DNA of 64,000 nucleotides from an uncultured Porphyromonadaceae bacterium (GCA_900538705.1 UPZG01000004.1:62001-126000), one strand, 5' to 3'; counted from the stretch's first letter, positions 1 to 9,440 are shown. Notes: generated by a model not told the origin, from the letters alone. Made by a program: numbers and translations.

Positions 1-1568
1 CTATCGGCGCTCAAACCTTCTTTCTCGCCGCTGAATGCAGTAACAGTCCATACATAGTATGAGAGGTTGGTACCGAGTTGGTCGGTATATGTAGTTGCTG
101 TAACGTCCTCTGCGATTACTTCATTATTGCGTTTGATGGTGTAGTTGAGTTTCTCGGGATTTACCCATCCGCCATTGATACCGGGGCCTTGCGGAGCATC
201 CCATGTGATGACGGCATTTCCTGTCTCATCTATATTCACTTGTATGTTCGTTACAGCCATAGGAGCGTCTTCGCCGGTGTATGTCGTAACAGAAACGGTT
301 GCACCGCTTCCGCCGGCTTCGTTGCTGCAATATACGCTTATGGTATGCTTGCCTTCTGCCAAGGCTATATTACGCAATACTGTGGCGCCGGGTTGCAAAT
401 CGTTTACAGTTTCGTAAGGCTCACCGTCTATCGACAAATACATGTCTACATTATCCTCTAATGGGCTGCCACCAACTGTTACAGACGGTACAGTGATAGT
501 AACATCAGCTGTCAATGCACCCGGTTGGGCATAAGCTACTTCTACTGTCGGACGACCCGGAGCAGCTTCGTCGGCAAATGGGTCGGTAGAGAAGAGGCAT
601 GTGAACTCTTCTGATTTGCTGAATACGCTAAGGGTTTCTACCTCACCGCTTACAGGGTCTATTGAGATAACTTCACTTTCTGTTTCGTTAGATGCTGCCC
701 AAATGATTTTCTTGTCTAACGGGCTCCAACAAGCAGATTGCATATATTGGGGTGAGAAGCCAGTAGATGTAACCTTGTCGCCTAATTGAGCGTTGGTTTT
801 GTCCATTTTGTAAACATCTCCTGCACTGTCGATAACGTAGAGTTGTCCCTCTTTATCGATGGTCATAGCGAAAAGGCTCAATTCGCCCAAATTGCCTACC
901 GGTGTGTAGGACCCGTCCTCAAATGTGCAGAGCTCGAAACTTGAAGCATCTGCGCTATAATTGATTGAGTAGATGGTCCCTGTGGTGGGGTCCATTGTCA
1001 TGTTGACTGCGACCTGACTCAAATCTTCGGTGCCATGTACATACGTATCTACGATTTCTTTTGAAGCGAAATCATAGACGTACGTCTGGCAGTCCAGCAA
1101 CATGCCCCAAAATTCGGTATATGCATTGACATAAACCTTTCCATCTACATAGGTACCGGCACCGGAAAGATTGTTGTCTGATGCATACTCAGAGTAGGAG
1201 TTGTTGGCGAAGTCAAATTTGTAGATGCCATAGAACGGATCTGTTGTCCAGTCCGAAGAGAAGATAAGCAGACCGTAAATTTCACCAACTGCCGTGCCGG
1301 AAATTTGCGATGCTCCGGGACGTTTCATAACCGGTAGTTTGTTGGCATTGGGAATTTCTTTGAATTTCGGAATGCTCTTCTTTGCGGGAGCAGGAAGTTT
1401 GGGCCCTTTTTTCACGGTTCGCGCTTGTCCGTTGTGCATAGCAGACTTTTGAGCAAAATTTGCCGGACCGGCAAAATTTCCTACATTGGCATACGATGCT
1501 GCCGGAATGAGCATGGCAGCGGTTAAAAACGCTGCTACATACTGCCTGAAGGTAGTTTTCGTTAGCAT
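1..1568 (-). CDS. Secreted Fn3-type protein, C-terminus cut by window edge
   Basis: The minus strand is open from an ATG at 1568 to the left edge (522 codons, no stop). The N-terminus has a basic start then a hydrophobic stretch ending near AASYA, a signal peptide, so the protein is exported. The next region is rich in Lys and Pro, followed by a long part with repeated short strand-like units (YGIYKFDF, GKVYVNAY, GQLYVIDSAGDVYKMD) that resembles a beta-propeller. From about residue 440 it turns into fibronectin type III-like sequence (VNIDETGNAVITWDAPQGPG). This architecture is common in Bacteroidota surface proteins that end with a type IX sorting domain; that end lies outside the window. 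Divergent from the M6 protease gene. The substrate or role cannot be read from the sequence. Confidence 0.8.
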   Translation of the reverse strand, partial: MLTKTTFRQYVAAFLTAAMLIPAASYANVGNFAGPANFAQKSAMHNGQARTVKKGPKLPAPAKKSIPKFKEIPNANKLPVMKRPGASQISGTAVGEIYGLLIFSSDWTTDPFYGIYKFDFANNSYSEYASDNNLSGAGTYVDGKVYVNAYTEFWGMLLDCQTYVYDFASKEIVDTYVHGTEDLSQVAVNMTMDPTTGTIYSINYSADASSFELCTFEDGSYTPVGNLGELSLFAMTIDKEGQLYVIDSAGDVYKMDKTNAQLGDKVTSTGFSPQYMQSACWSPLDKKIIWAASNETESEVISIDPVSGEVETLSVFSKSEEFTCLFSTDPFADEAAPGRPTVEVAYAQPGALTADVTITVPSVTVGGSPLEDNVDMYLSIDGEPYETVNDLQPGATVLRNIALAEGKHTISVYCSNEAGGSGATVSVTTYTGEDAPMAVTNIQVNIDETGNAVITWDAPQGPGINGGWVNPEKLNYTIKRNNEVIAEDVTATTYTDQLGTNLSYYVWTVTAFSGEKEGLSAD

Positions 1569-1843
1569 AGTGAATTGAATTTAGTTAAACATTGAGAATT
1601 TTGCTATTACTCTCTGATGCAAATATGAAAATAATATTTTTCAAAAACAAGTGTTTGTGATAAATTTTTTATAATATGACGATTTTTGGTTGAAAAGATA
1701 ATATAAAGTTCGATGTAGTCGTCTAAAAAGCCTAGTTTATGGATTAAATTATACATATTATGAAAATAAATTTTGTCTAATCTTTTGGCAAATTGGTTAT
1801 GTATACATATATTTGTGTGCGTTTTACTTTAAATAATGGATAT

Positions 1844-4642
1844 ATGAAAAGATTGTGTAGAGAGTTCTTCAAAGTGTTTTTATTTGCATTTTGTATGGCA
1901 TCTTTGCCATTTGTAAGCAATGCGATTCCGGCGAAGCCCGGTGTTGTAGAGTTTGAACAGTCCGATGGGTCGATTATACCTTTATATATAAGGGGCGATG
2001 AAAGGGCACATTTTTATGTGAGTGTAGATGGTTATCCGATGCTGCGTGGCGAAGATGGCATGCTATATTATGCCATTGAGCAAAATGGTAAGGCCGTTGT
2101 ATCGGATATGAGAGCTTCGAGTGTAGAAACACGAAGTGAAATGGAGAAAAACTGGTTGTCAACGTTGGACGCTAATGCTGTTTGGAAAGGCATGAAGGCG
2201 CGCGATGTGCAATTGAGAAAGCAACGTCGTGAGACTCCTCCCCAACGAGCTACTACGTTCCCTACGATAGGAGTACACAAGTCGTTGGTTATATTGGTAG
2301 AGTATAGCGATGTGTCATTCTCACTCGACGATCCGCAAGATTATTTCCACCGTATGCTCAATGAAGAAGGATTTAGTGACAATGGTGGAACGGGTAGTGC
2401 TCGTGACTACTATGTACAGAATTCAGATAGTTTGTATTTGCCCGATTTCGATGTATTTGGTCCTGTTACTTTATCTCGCGCAATGAGTTATTATGGTGGT
2501 AACGATTGGTATGGAAATGACCAACACCCGGAGCAGATGGTAGTGGAGGCCTGTCAAATGCTTGACGATGAGATAGATTTTTCTGAATACGATTCAGATG
2601 GCGATGGCAAGGTAGATAATGTCTATATATTCTATGCCGGTTATGGCGAAGCTTCGGGTGGTAGCGCCAATTCGGTATGGCCACACTCGTGGGATTTGTC
2701 GTCGGCAGGTGCGTCTCTTACTCTTGACGGCAAGCGTATCGAGCATTATGCATGTTCTAATGAAATAGAAGGCGGAGGCTTTTACGATGGTATAGGTACA
2801 TTCTGTCATGAGTATGGGCATGTACTGGGACTTCCCGACATTTATGCCACAAGTTATACCTGGGCTTTTACTCCCGGTGCATATTCGTTGATGGATTATG
2901 GTTCGTATAATAATAGCAGTCGTACGCCGCCGGCACTATCGGCCTATGAACGGTATGAGCTTAATTGGATAGAGCCTATTGCCATACAGCCAACAGACAC
3001 AGTGGTGCAATTGCCGCATATCATGGATAGCAATATGGCGTATATTATGCGTGTAGGTAGAAATTCCGATGAGTATTTCCTGCTTGAGAACCGTCAGCAA
3101 AAAGGTTGGGATGAATATATTCCCGGACATGGAATGTTGGTATGGCATGTAGACTATAATGCTTCTGTGTGGAATATGAATACTGTAAATAATGACCCCA
3201 ACCACCAGTACGTAGATATTGAAGAGGCCGACGATATACAGTCAGAGTCGACTCAGGATGGCGACCCGTTCCCCGGAACCAGTCGTGTAACTGTAATAGA
3301 TGACGATACGTCGCCTTCGTTAAAATCGTGGGATGGTAATCGCATGGACCGTCGTATCAGTGAAATTACCGAGACAGATGGATTAATAACTTTCCTTTTT
3401 GAGAATACAGGTATAGACTATGTTGCTCCAGAGGCCGAGGATCCTACTGATATAACTCCGATTTCGGCTGTATTGCACTGGAAGAAGGTCAACAAAGCCA
3501 CAGGATACATATTGAATGTACATCGTATAGTAGATGGTACTCCGGTAACAGTATTGCTCAACCGTAACGTAGGTGACGTGGATAGTTATGAGTTGACCGA
3601 TTTACTCCCGGCTACAACTTACTATTATACATTACGCAGTACTTTTGAGACAGGTAACAGTCCTGCATCTGTCGAATATTCTTTTATGACTGCCGAACCT
3701 ACATTTGAATACTTCACACCTGTAGCACATGAAGCTTCAGACCTCACGTCGCATAGTTTCACGGCATCATGGGATGCTTTAGAGGGCACTTCTGTATATG
3801 AACTGTATGTATACACTAAACAAGTTGACAATGTTGAGAGAGTAAGTTATGATTTCACAGATAAAATAACCGGACTACCGACAGGATGGAGTACTACAAG
3901 TCGTAGTTGTTATGGTGTAGCAGGATATTACGGCGCTGCATTCCCATCGTTGCGTCTCAACGAAGATGGACAATATTTGCGTACGGCTGTGAACGAAAAG
4001 CCTGTGGTACGCTTCGCATTTTGGTATAGAGGTATATCTGCAGCGGCAGCAGGGGTGACATTACGTATCATGGGGTATGATAAAGAGCTGGAAAGGTGGA
4101 CTTTGATAGAAACCTTGCCTGTCACCGATTTTGGAGAGGTGTATGAAACGGTAGATTTCCCGTATGAATACTATGCTATGGGTATAGAGGTAAGTTGCTA
4201 TAATGGCGGTTCTGTAGTGATAGACGATGTGGAAATAGAATATGCCGATGCGACACGGGTAGCAGTTGAAGGCTTCGACGGCTTGCAATTGACCGAGTGC
4301 AATACAACTGTAGAAGGCCTGATGCCCGAAAGTAAGTATTATTACCGTGTAAGAGCATTCAGTGGTGAGTTATATTCGAAGTTCTCAAATGAAGTACCGG
4401 TACAAACAAGTAGCGGTATATGTAACTTGTCAGAAATAAAGGGCGTAAGTGTACGTCAATATGCAGGCGCTGTATATGTGACAAGCGACAACAGTATGCC
4501 TCTTAAGGCAATGCTTTATACTATGCAAGGCTCTTGTGTAGGCCAATATGATATAAAGATGGGGACTACATGTATCAATCTGCCAGTAGCAGGGGTGTAT
4601 GTATTGCGTATAGGCGATACCAGCTATAAAGTTGTGAAGTAG
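1844..4642 (+). CDS. M6 family secreted metalloprotease with Fn3 domains
   Basis: 932 residues from the ATG at 1844. I chose this start because it begins a clean signal peptide (MKRLCREFFKVFLFAF..., cleavage near VSNA); an in-frame ATG at 1793 would add 17 unlikely residues. The zinc site HEYGHVLGLPD (H322, E323, H326, then GLPD) is the HExxHxxGxxD signature of the M6/immune-inhibitor-A class. Residues about 530-640 and 780-870 look like Fn3 domains, with an insert similar to a carbohydrate-binding jelly roll between them. The last 70 residues (LKAMLYTMQGSCVGQYD... GVYVLRIGDTSYKVVK) match the pattern of a type IX secretion C-terminal domain. Likely a cell-surface or released peptidase; substrate unknown. 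Single gene, followed by its own terminator. Confidence 0.88.
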   Translation: MKRLCREFFKVFLFAFCMASLPFVSNAIPAKPGVVEFEQSDGSIIPLYIRGDERAHFYVSVDGYPMLRGEDGMLYYAIEQNGKAVVSDMRASSVETRSEMEKNWLSTLDANAVWKGMKARDVQLRKQRRETPPQRATTFPTIGVHKSLVILVEYSDVSFSLDDPQDYFHRMLNEEGFSDNGGTGSARDYYVQNSDSLYLPDFDVFGPVTLSRAMSYYGGNDWYGNDQHPEQMVVEACQMLDDEIDFSEYDSDGDGKVDNVYIFYAGYGEASGGSANSVWPHSWDLSSAGASLTLDGKRIEHYACSNEIEGGGFYDGIGTFCHEYGHVLGLPDIYATSYTWAFTPGAYSLMDYGSYNNSSRTPPALSAYERYELNWIEPIAIQPTDTVVQLPHIMDSNMAYIMRVGRNSDEYFLLENRQQKGWDEYIPGHGMLVWHVDYNASVWNMNTVNNDPNHQYVDIEEADDIQSESTQDGDPFPGTSRVTVIDDDTSPSLKSWDGNRMDRRISEITETDGLITFLFENTGIDYVAPEAEDPTDITPISAVLHWKKVNKATGYILNVHRIVDGTPVTVLLNRNVGDVDSYELTDLLPATTYYYTLRSTFETGNSPASVEYSFMTAEPTFEYFTPVAHEASDLTSHSFTASWDALEGTSVYELYVYTKQVDNVERVSYDFTDKITGLPTGWSTTSRSCYGVAGYYGAAFPSLRLNEDGQYLRTAVNEKPVVRFAFWYRGISAAAAGVTLRIMGYDKELERWTLIETLPVTDFGEVYETVDFPYEYYAMGIEVSCYNGGSVVIDDVEIEYADATRVAVEGFDGLQLTECNTTVEGLMPESKYYYRVRAFSGELYSKFSNEVPVQTSSGICNLSEIKGVSVRQYAGAVYVTSDNSMPLKAMLYTMQGSCVGQYDIKMGTTCINLPVAGVYVLRIGDTSYKVVK

Positions 4643-4666
4643 ATTGGTCTATACATTAGTATAAAG

Positions 4667-4703
4667 GCGGGGATGTACTTTATGGTGCATCCCCGCTATA
4701 TTT
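4667..4703 (+). terminator. Intrinsic terminator after the M6 protease gene
   Basis: GCGGGGATG (4667-4675) pairs exactly with CATCCCCGC (4688-4696) and is followed by an AT-rich TATATTTA tail, 25 bases after the protease stop codon. Confidence 0.75.
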
Positions 4704-4776
4704 ATGATGTTATCGCAAAATATATAGTTGTGATAACTATTCTGTGTAAAAGTTTATTGTGCAAATATAAACCCAA

Positions 4777-4815
4777 GGGCTGTAGTGAAATTCCAGATTC
4801 ACTGCAGCCCCTTTT
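4777..4815. terminator. Second hairpin terminator between convergent genes
   Basis: GGGCTGTAGTGAA (4777-4789) pairs over 13 positions, one G-U, with 4798-4810, followed on the plus strand by CTTTT. It lies between the convergent protease and DUF5606 genes and could serve either side, though the T-run favours plus-strand transcripts. Confidence 0.7.
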
Positions 4816-4873
4816 GATATCTTATTGTGATTTTAAGTCACTTATGCGTAAGAAACTCTTTCCCTAATTGAGT

Positions 4874-5329
4874 TTATTCGGCTGTTTTCTCGTCGGTTGT
4901 AGTCTCTTCTTCTTTGGCTTCGTTTTGTGTTGTGTTTTCGGCCTCTTTGAAGTCGGTGTAGCCTTTTTCGGTAAGTAGGTTATACCAAGATATGAGCTTT
5001 TTGATGTCAGTAACATATACGCGATCGCGGTCGAAGTCGGGCAGAACTTTCTCGAGGTATTCTCGTAGCGTTTTATCGTCGGCTTTGGTAGTAACAGATG
5101 CAACTGCTCCGTTTTCAAGTTGTTTCATGTTCTCAAGTACATCGGCGAGAGGAACCTCGTCGGTATTGGTAAACATGGCAATATCGCCCAATGAAATAAT
5201 TTTCTCATGAGTATATGCCGGCGTGCGTTTTCCTGTGAGAAGTGACTCTACAATGAGCATGTTTTTGCCTTGCGACACAAGCTTATATAGTCCGGGTTTT
5301 CCCGAAATAGCAAGAATTTTCTTTAACAT
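4874..5329 (-). CDS. DUF5606 domain protein
   Basis: 151 residues beginning MLKKILAISGKPGLYKLVSQ, which is the typical opening of the DUF5606 family found only in Bacteroidota. The first 70 residues form a compact beta-rich domain with a binding-like stretch ISGKPGLYKLV. The middle carries a helical region (ADVLENMKQLENG...) and the tail is acidic and low in complexity (EAKEEETTTDEKTAE). No catalytic motif is visible and no function is established. It is the last gene of the nusB-yajC-ybbR-coaE series, 95 bases after coaE, an order I recall as common in Bacteroidales. No signal peptide, so probably cytoplasmic. Confidence 0.82.
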   Translation of the reverse strand: MLKKILAISGKPGLYKLVSQGKNMLIVESLLTGKRTPAYTHEKIISLGDIAMFTNTDEVPLADVLENMKQLENGAVASVTTKADDKTLREYLEKVLPDFDRDRVYVTDIKKLISWYNLLTEKGYTDFKEAENTTQNEAKEEETTTDEKTAE

Positions 5330-5424
5330 GATGATAAATGTTTTTGTTTTTTGATTATAACGCTTGCAAAGATACTATTCTGTTTCGAGATAAGCAATTG
5401 CACAAGCAAAAATCGCGGTATGTT

Positions 5425-6042
5425 TTACCACTCAATGCCGGCTTCGGCAAGTAGCGAACTCACTTGTGGCAATACGGCTTTACGACCGTCGTTGACAATA
5501 ATGCGGGTGCGATTATCGGGTTGATAGGGAGCTTGTGCTTTGATACGGCTTATTACTTCGGTTCGGCTTAAGGAATTACGTTGCATAACTCGCTCTATAC
5601 GAGTTTCGGTATCGGCTGTGACAAGCCATACATATTGTAGCTCGTTGTCCATATGGGCACTTTGCAAAATGGCACTCTCTACAAAGAGAGCCGGTGACAG
5701 GCATGTGGCGGCATATTGGGCAAAATCGTTTCGTACGGCCGGATGTACTATGTTGTTGAGTGTAGTGAGCTGCTCGGGATTGTTAAAAACGATGTTGGCA
5801 AGTTTACGACGGTCTAAACTGCCGTCGGCTTGATATAGAGTTGTTCCCCATGTGGCAATAATCTGATTCTTGACAACGGGGCTGTCCATGATGCGCTTTG
5901 CTTCACTGTCGGTATCGTAAACGGGAAGTCCGGCAATACGCAGAATATGTGATATGACGCTTTTGCCACTACCTATTCCGCCCGTGATGCCTATGAGTAA
6001 AGGGTGGCAGTGGTTACAGTGTGTCGGTTGAGAGGGTGTCAT
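5425..6042 (-). CDS. coaE: Dephospho-CoA kinase
   Basis: 205 residues. Catalyses the last step of coenzyme A synthesis, ATP-dependent phosphorylation of the 3'-hydroxyl of dephospho-CoA, in the cytoplasm. The P-loop GITGGIGSGKS lies at residues 18-28, followed by the family's YDTDSEAKRIM segment and the lid/CoA region with NNIVHPAVR. Length is normal for the family. The ATG at 6042 is the only start upstream of the P-loop and overlaps the end of the ybbR gene by 29 bases, which suggests translational coupling. Confidence 0.93.
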   Translation of the reverse strand: MTPSQPTHCNHCHPLLIGITGGIGSGKSVISHILRIAGLPVYDTDSEAKRIMDSPVVKNQIIATWGTTLYQADGSLDRRKLANIVFNNPEQLTTLNNIVHPAVRNDFAQYAATCLSPALFVESAILQSAHMDNELQYVWLVTADTETRIERVMQRNSLSRTEVISRIKAQAPYQPDNRTRIIVNDGRKAVLPQVSSLLAEAGIEW

Positions 6043-7072
6043 GACGTTGGACGTGAGTGGCGTGCTGCGTTGTTTCGTTGATGATATATTCTACGCTGTC
6101 TTGTGCAAGAGTGATGCCGCGGGCGTATTCTGGAGCGTTTATCACCTCGATGGCCGCTTGCGAACCCTCTTCGCGTTTCAGCTCATAATAGTCGGTACCA
6201 ACCAAAAAGTCGTCGGCTGTAGTGGTCGCATATTTGCCGGTAGGTATAATGCACGAAAGCGAGATGTGAGAGGGAAACGTCATGACAGAGTATCCGCGTG
6301 GTACACGTGCTACGGTAATAGGTATGGAAAATGTCTTAGCGGTGTATTCTTCGATAGGGATTGTAATAGATACGGAGTCGGGAATGATGCGTGTACCTGC
6401 TATATGTTGAAGTTTTACAGTCATAACGGTACTCTCTTCGAGGTTCTCGGCCTTAAAGTCTTCGGTAAGGACTTTATCTATCTGTTTCAGTTTACTCTCT
6501 TTGCCGTATACAGTCACGCTGTCGGGGCTGATGATAATATTAGTACCCAATGCGTGGTGTGGTGAGGGTGTGAATGTGCCGTTAAGTTCTACGGCAAAAC
6601 GTCTTCCCGCATCGAGAGTATAGTCAATGCGGATAGAGTCGGGAGAGTAGGAGAGTATGGTAGTTGTAGACTTGAGCTGTTCGCGTAGATAGTCTATCAC
6701 ACTATTGGACGAGATGACTACGGCATCTTTTTTGTTGTCGTGCTGTTTGAAGTTAATTTTTACGGGTGGTATGTTATTGAGGTCGTATCCAAGAATGATA
6801 GAGCCGCGATCGTTGATGCGTGCTTCTATGTAAGGTGGCGCATCGTTGAGGAGAACGGCTTCGCTGGGAACATTGACGAGCTCAATGGGAATTTTTATGG
6901 TACGTTCCCGATTGTCGCTGATTGTAAGTATAAACCAAAAACAGAAGGCAAGGATTACAAAACAGAAGTAAGTGAATATTTCCTTGCCTCGTGGCGAGCG
7001 GCACGTATTTATAATACGACGGAATATGATTTTCAGGCGTGTGGCGATACGATATTGCGATAATTTTTTCAT
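6014..7072 (-). CDS. YbbR-domain membrane protein (CdaR-like)
   Basis: 352 residues with a cytoplasmic basic N-terminus and one membrane helix near residues 32-50 (IFTYFCFVILAFCFWFILTI), followed by an extracytoplasmic part made of repeated beta modules of the YbbR type (for example IPIELVNVPSEAVL and VELNGTFTPSPHHALG). YbbR proteins include CdaR, a regulator of diadenylate cyclase in Firmicutes; whether this one contacts a cyclase is not shown here, as no cdaA lies in the window. Sits between yajC and coaE in the leftward operon and overlaps coaE. A rho-independent type hairpin (7162-7194) lies upstream, so part of its transcription may be attenuated. Confidence 0.85.
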   Translation of the reverse strand: MKKLSQYRIATRLKIIFRRIINTCRSPRGKEIFTYFCFVILAFCFWFILTISDNRERTIKIPIELVNVPSEAVLLNDAPPYIEARINDRGSIILGYDLNNIPPVKINFKQHDNKKDAVVISSNSVIDYLREQLKSTTTILSYSPDSIRIDYTLDAGRRFAVELNGTFTPSPHHALGTNIIISPDSVTVYGKESKLKQIDKVLTEDFKAENLEESTVMTVKLQHIAGTRIIPDSVSITIPIEEYTAKTFSIPITVARVPRGYSVMTFPSHISLSCIIPTGKYATTTADDFLVGTDYYELKREEGSQAAIEVINAPEYARGITLAQDSVEYIINETTQHATHVQRHDTLSTDTL

Positions 7073-7161
7073 CTGTGCTGTCTCGTTGTGTCTATACTGT
7101 GATCCTGTGTGTTGATTGGCACTGAAATGTTGACCTTCTTAAAGATTCACCGGAAAGAGAG

Positions 7162-7194
7162 ACAACGGGGGCACAATTGTTGCGCCCCCGTTGT
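7162..7194 (-). terminator. Hairpin between yajC and ybbR
   Basis: ACAACGGGGGC (7162-7172) pairs perfectly with 7184-7194; read leftward it is followed by a pyrimidine-rich TCTCTCTTTCC rather than a pure T-run. It lies within the nusB-yajC / ybbR-coaE series and probably lowers, rather than abolishes, read-through. Confidence 0.6.
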
Positions 7195-7237
7195 GATATT
7201 AACAAGTCATAAACGGCGCTGTGCCGGAGAGAGTAAG

Positions 7238-7555
7238 TTATGCTTGTTTGGGTGTCTCCTCGGCCGACGGATACACCGATTCTTTTGCAATGCGTATACG
7301 GGTATTTTCGGCTATTTCTACGATGAAATAGTTGTCGTGTACCTCTTTTATCTTGCCGTAGATACCGCCAGCTGTAACGACTTTGTCGTTTGTTGTAAGG
7401 TTTTGACGGAATTTTGCAATCTCTTTTTGTCGTTTTTGTTGTGGACGAATCATGAAGAAGTAGAAGATAGCTACCAAAGCTACCATCATGATAATACTCA
7501 TCCAACCGTTAGAACCGGTGGTACCTGTCTGTAAAAGAATGGTTGTAAGTGTCAT
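7238..7555 (-). CDS. yajC: Preprotein translocase subunit YajC
   Basis: 105 residues. Small inner-membrane partner of SecDF in the Sec export pathway. One membrane helix (WMSIIMMVALVAIFYFFMI, residues 18-36) is followed at once by the hallmark RPQQKRQKE and a short cytoplasmic beta domain (NDKVVTAGGIYGKIKEVHDNYFIVEIA). Family length is 80-110 residues. Located 83 bases after nusB in the same direction, an arrangement repeated in many Bacteroidales. Confidence 0.95.
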   Translation of the reverse strand: MTLTTILLQTGTTGSNGWMSIIMMVALVAIFYFFMIRPQQKRQKEIAKFRQNLTTNDKVVTAGGIYGKIKEVHDNYFIVEIAENTRIRIAKESVYPSAEETPKQA

Positions 7556-7638
7556 AATTATTAATATTCGTTTTTTGTAATAAAATCGGATATGATATGC
7601 CTACGTAGCAAATATCCCTCAAATGTATAACAAATATT

Positions 7639-8565
7639 TCAATCTTTGTTTATAATGTGTTCCTTTTTTAGCTCCTTAACTATTGCATCGAGAATGCCGT
7701 TGACAAAAACGCCGCTTTGGTCGGTGCTATAAATCTTGGCTAGCTCTATGTATTCGTTTAGTGTCACTACTGTAGGAATAGAAGGCATGGTAAGTATTTC
7801 GCTGATGGCTATCATCATGATTACAACGTCCATGAAAGCTATGCGGTCTATCTCCCAATTGCGTGTAAAGCGGGTGATGTATTCGCGATATTTGGTCTCG
7901 TTGTGCAGGGTATCGAGTAGCAAGGCCGACGCAAACTTCTTGTCTTCGTCGTCTTTGTACATAGGTAAGAGCTTTGTCTTTTCACCTGTGTCGCGAAATT
8001 GTTTGATGGTTTTCAGTACAAATGTAGCTTCTGTATTGAGGTCTTCATTCCAATAAAGTGAGATGCCTTCGAGAGTATCCGTTAAGTCGTCCGAGGGGGC
8101 AATGATTGTCTTGAAAAGAACGCGCCACAATTCGCAATCGATATTGGCATCGTTGAATGGTCCGTTCATATATTCGCGATATGCGTCTGAGGCTACGATA
8201 GTGTCGAGCATACGACGTAAGAAGTCTGGCGCTACAGCATCCCACAAGAACGGCTTGTCTTTGCGGAACTCTATGAAGTCGGCATTATTGCGTAGCATTT
8301 TGATAAATTGATTTTCAACAAAACGCATGTTGGGATGGAGCTCTTCTTCGGTAGGCAGATACTTGTTGCGTGCCGCTTCTATGCGTTGTGCCTGTAAGTC
8401 GGTAAGTTCTACCATGAGTTGCAGCAAAGCATGGTACAATTCGTAACTCTTCTCGAGACTGTATTGCAGCTCTTTTTCCGATTCGGCGATGCTTTTTTCT
8501 TTTGTGATGAAATATGAGTATGCTACCTGCACTACTTTGGAGCGGATAATCACACGGTTTATCAT
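7639..8565 (-). CDS. nusB: Transcription antitermination factor NusB
   Basis: 308 residues from the ATG at 8565; a GTG at 8619 is in frame but would add 18 residues that do not resemble the family, whereas MINRVIIRSKVVQVAYSYF is the usual Bacteroidota start. NusB binds boxA RNA with S10 in rRNA antitermination complexes. As is usual in Bacteroidota it is about twice the length of the enterobacterial protein: a divergent N-terminal half, then the canonical helical NusB fold (WEIDRIAFMDVVIMMIAISEIL... VTLNEYIELAKIYSTDQSGVFVNGILDAI) at the C-terminus. First gene of the leftward operon; a TAACTTTG box at 8608-8615 is the likely promoter. Confidence 0.92.
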   Translation of the reverse strand: MINRVIIRSKVVQVAYSYFITKEKSIAESEKELQYSLEKSYELYHALLQLMVELTDLQAQRIEAARNKYLPTEEELHPNMRFVENQFIKMLRNNADFIEFRKDKPFLWDAVAPDFLRRMLDTIVASDAYREYMNGPFNDANIDCELWRVLFKTIIAPSDDLTDTLEGISLYWNEDLNTEATFVLKTIKQFRDTGEKTKLLPMYKDDEDKKFASALLLDTLHNETKYREYITRFTRNWEIDRIAFMDVVIMMIAISEILTMPSIPTVVTLNEYIELAKIYSTDQSGVFVNGILDAIVKELKKEHIINKD

Positions 8566-8607
8566 ATCGTGAAATGTTTTATATAATGAACGTTGTAAAT
8601 GAGCGTG

Positions 8608-8615
8608 CAAAGTTA
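8608..8615 (-). promoter_or_regulatory. -7 box of the nusB promoter
   Basis: TAACTTTG on the minus strand fits the Bacteroidota TAnnTTTG element and lies about 43 bases upstream of the nusB ATG. No good TTTG -33 box is seen at the usual spacing. Confidence 0.5.
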
Positions 8616-8688
8616 CCACAAAATAGTGGTTTTTTGCATTTTCATTTCGTTTTTTTCTATGGGGTATCCAATATAAACGTTGGTGCTA

Positions 8689-8696
8689 TATCTTTG
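8689..8696 (+). promoter_or_regulatory. -7 box directly before the AlbA_2 gene
   Basis: TATCTTTG fits TAnnTTTG exactly. With the usual spacing the transcript would start at about 8701, which is the first base of the next ATG, so the mRNA may be leaderless or nearly so. Confidence 0.55.
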
Positions 8697-8700
8697 CAGC

Positions 8701-9345
8701 ATGAAACTGCACGATGAAACGGATTATATACGCGCCCTTATCTCGGAAGGAGAGCATGTGAGACAGGATTTCAAATACGAAATCTCAGATTCTCGGAAGA
8801 TTGCCCGTACCCTCTCGGCTTTTGCCAATACTGTGGGTGGCAGACTACTTATAGGAGTAAAAGATAATGGGCGCATTGCCGGAGTACGCAGCGATGAAGA
8901 GATGTATATGGTTGAGGCTGCTGCCCGGCTTTACTGTTGCCCGGAAGTGGCTGTAACTATGTCGGTGCACCGGGCTGAGGGTAAAAATGTACTTTTTGCC
9001 GAAATACCCGAGGTGGCTGATAAGCCGGTGATGGCACGCGACGAAAATGACCGTTTGCGTGCTTATGTGCGCATTGCCGACGAGAATATTCTGGCTACTG
9101 CTGTGCATATGGATGTGTGGCGGAGTGCGGGTGATGGTATGCCGGCCGTTCTTACCTATACCGAACGTGAGCGGCACTTGCTCGACCTGCTGTCGGTGTC
9201 CGAGCCGCTTACCGTATCGGCCATATGTCGCCTGTTGTCGTTGCCCCGTCGGCAGGTTGTTGCACTTTTATCGCGTTTTGTGCGTTGGAATCTGGTAGAA
9301 ATGTGTCACGATGGCAAGAGTTTCGTGTATAAGGCTATTGAATGA
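8701..9345 (+). CDS. AlbA_2/Schlafen-like domain regulator
   Basis: 214 residues from the ATG at 8701 (an in-frame ATG at 8680 lies upstream of the promoter box and is unlikely). Residues about 15-125 form an AlbA_2 (Schlafen AAA_4-like) domain: EGEHVRQDFKYEISDSRKIARTLSAFANT followed by GGRLLIGVKDNGRIAGV, the usual GG-G-LLIGV-D-G signature. The C-terminal 70 residues (ERHLLDLLSVSEPLTVSAICRLLSLPRRQVVALLSRFVRW) read as a winged helix. Proteins of this build are DNA-binding regulators of unknown signal; the nucleotide-binding function is unproven. The transposon is inserted 27 bases after the stop codon. Confidence 0.8.
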   Translation: MKLHDETDYIRALISEGEHVRQDFKYEISDSRKIARTLSAFANTVGGRLLIGVKDNGRIAGVRSDEEMYMVEAAARLYCCPEVAVTMSVHRAEGKNVLFAEIPEVADKPVMARDENDRLRAYVRIADENILATAVHMDVWRSAGDGMPAVLTYTERERHLLDLLSVSEPLTVSAICRLLSLPRRQVVALLSRFVRWNLVEMCHDGKSFVYKAIE

Positions 9346-9372
9346 AACAGATTTTTTTGTGTTATGGTTGCT

Positions 9373-9380
9373 TTTCTAAA
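9373..9380. repeat. Left copy of 8-bp target duplication
   Basis: TTTCTAAA lies directly outside the left terminal inverted repeat and matches 13212-13219 exactly. Eight bases is the duplication length known for the IS1595 family. Confidence 0.7.
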
Positions 9381-9413
9381 AATATTTCACACTTATATAC
9401 TTTAATGTACCAA
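9381..9413 (+). repeat. Left terminal inverted repeat
   Basis: 33 bases identical to the reverse complement of 13179-13211. Beyond 9413 the match continues with one substitution and a 2-base gap through ATCATTGCC and on to about 9449. Confidence 0.8.
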
Positions 9414-9440
9414 CACTAAATCATTGCCATGATACATATA

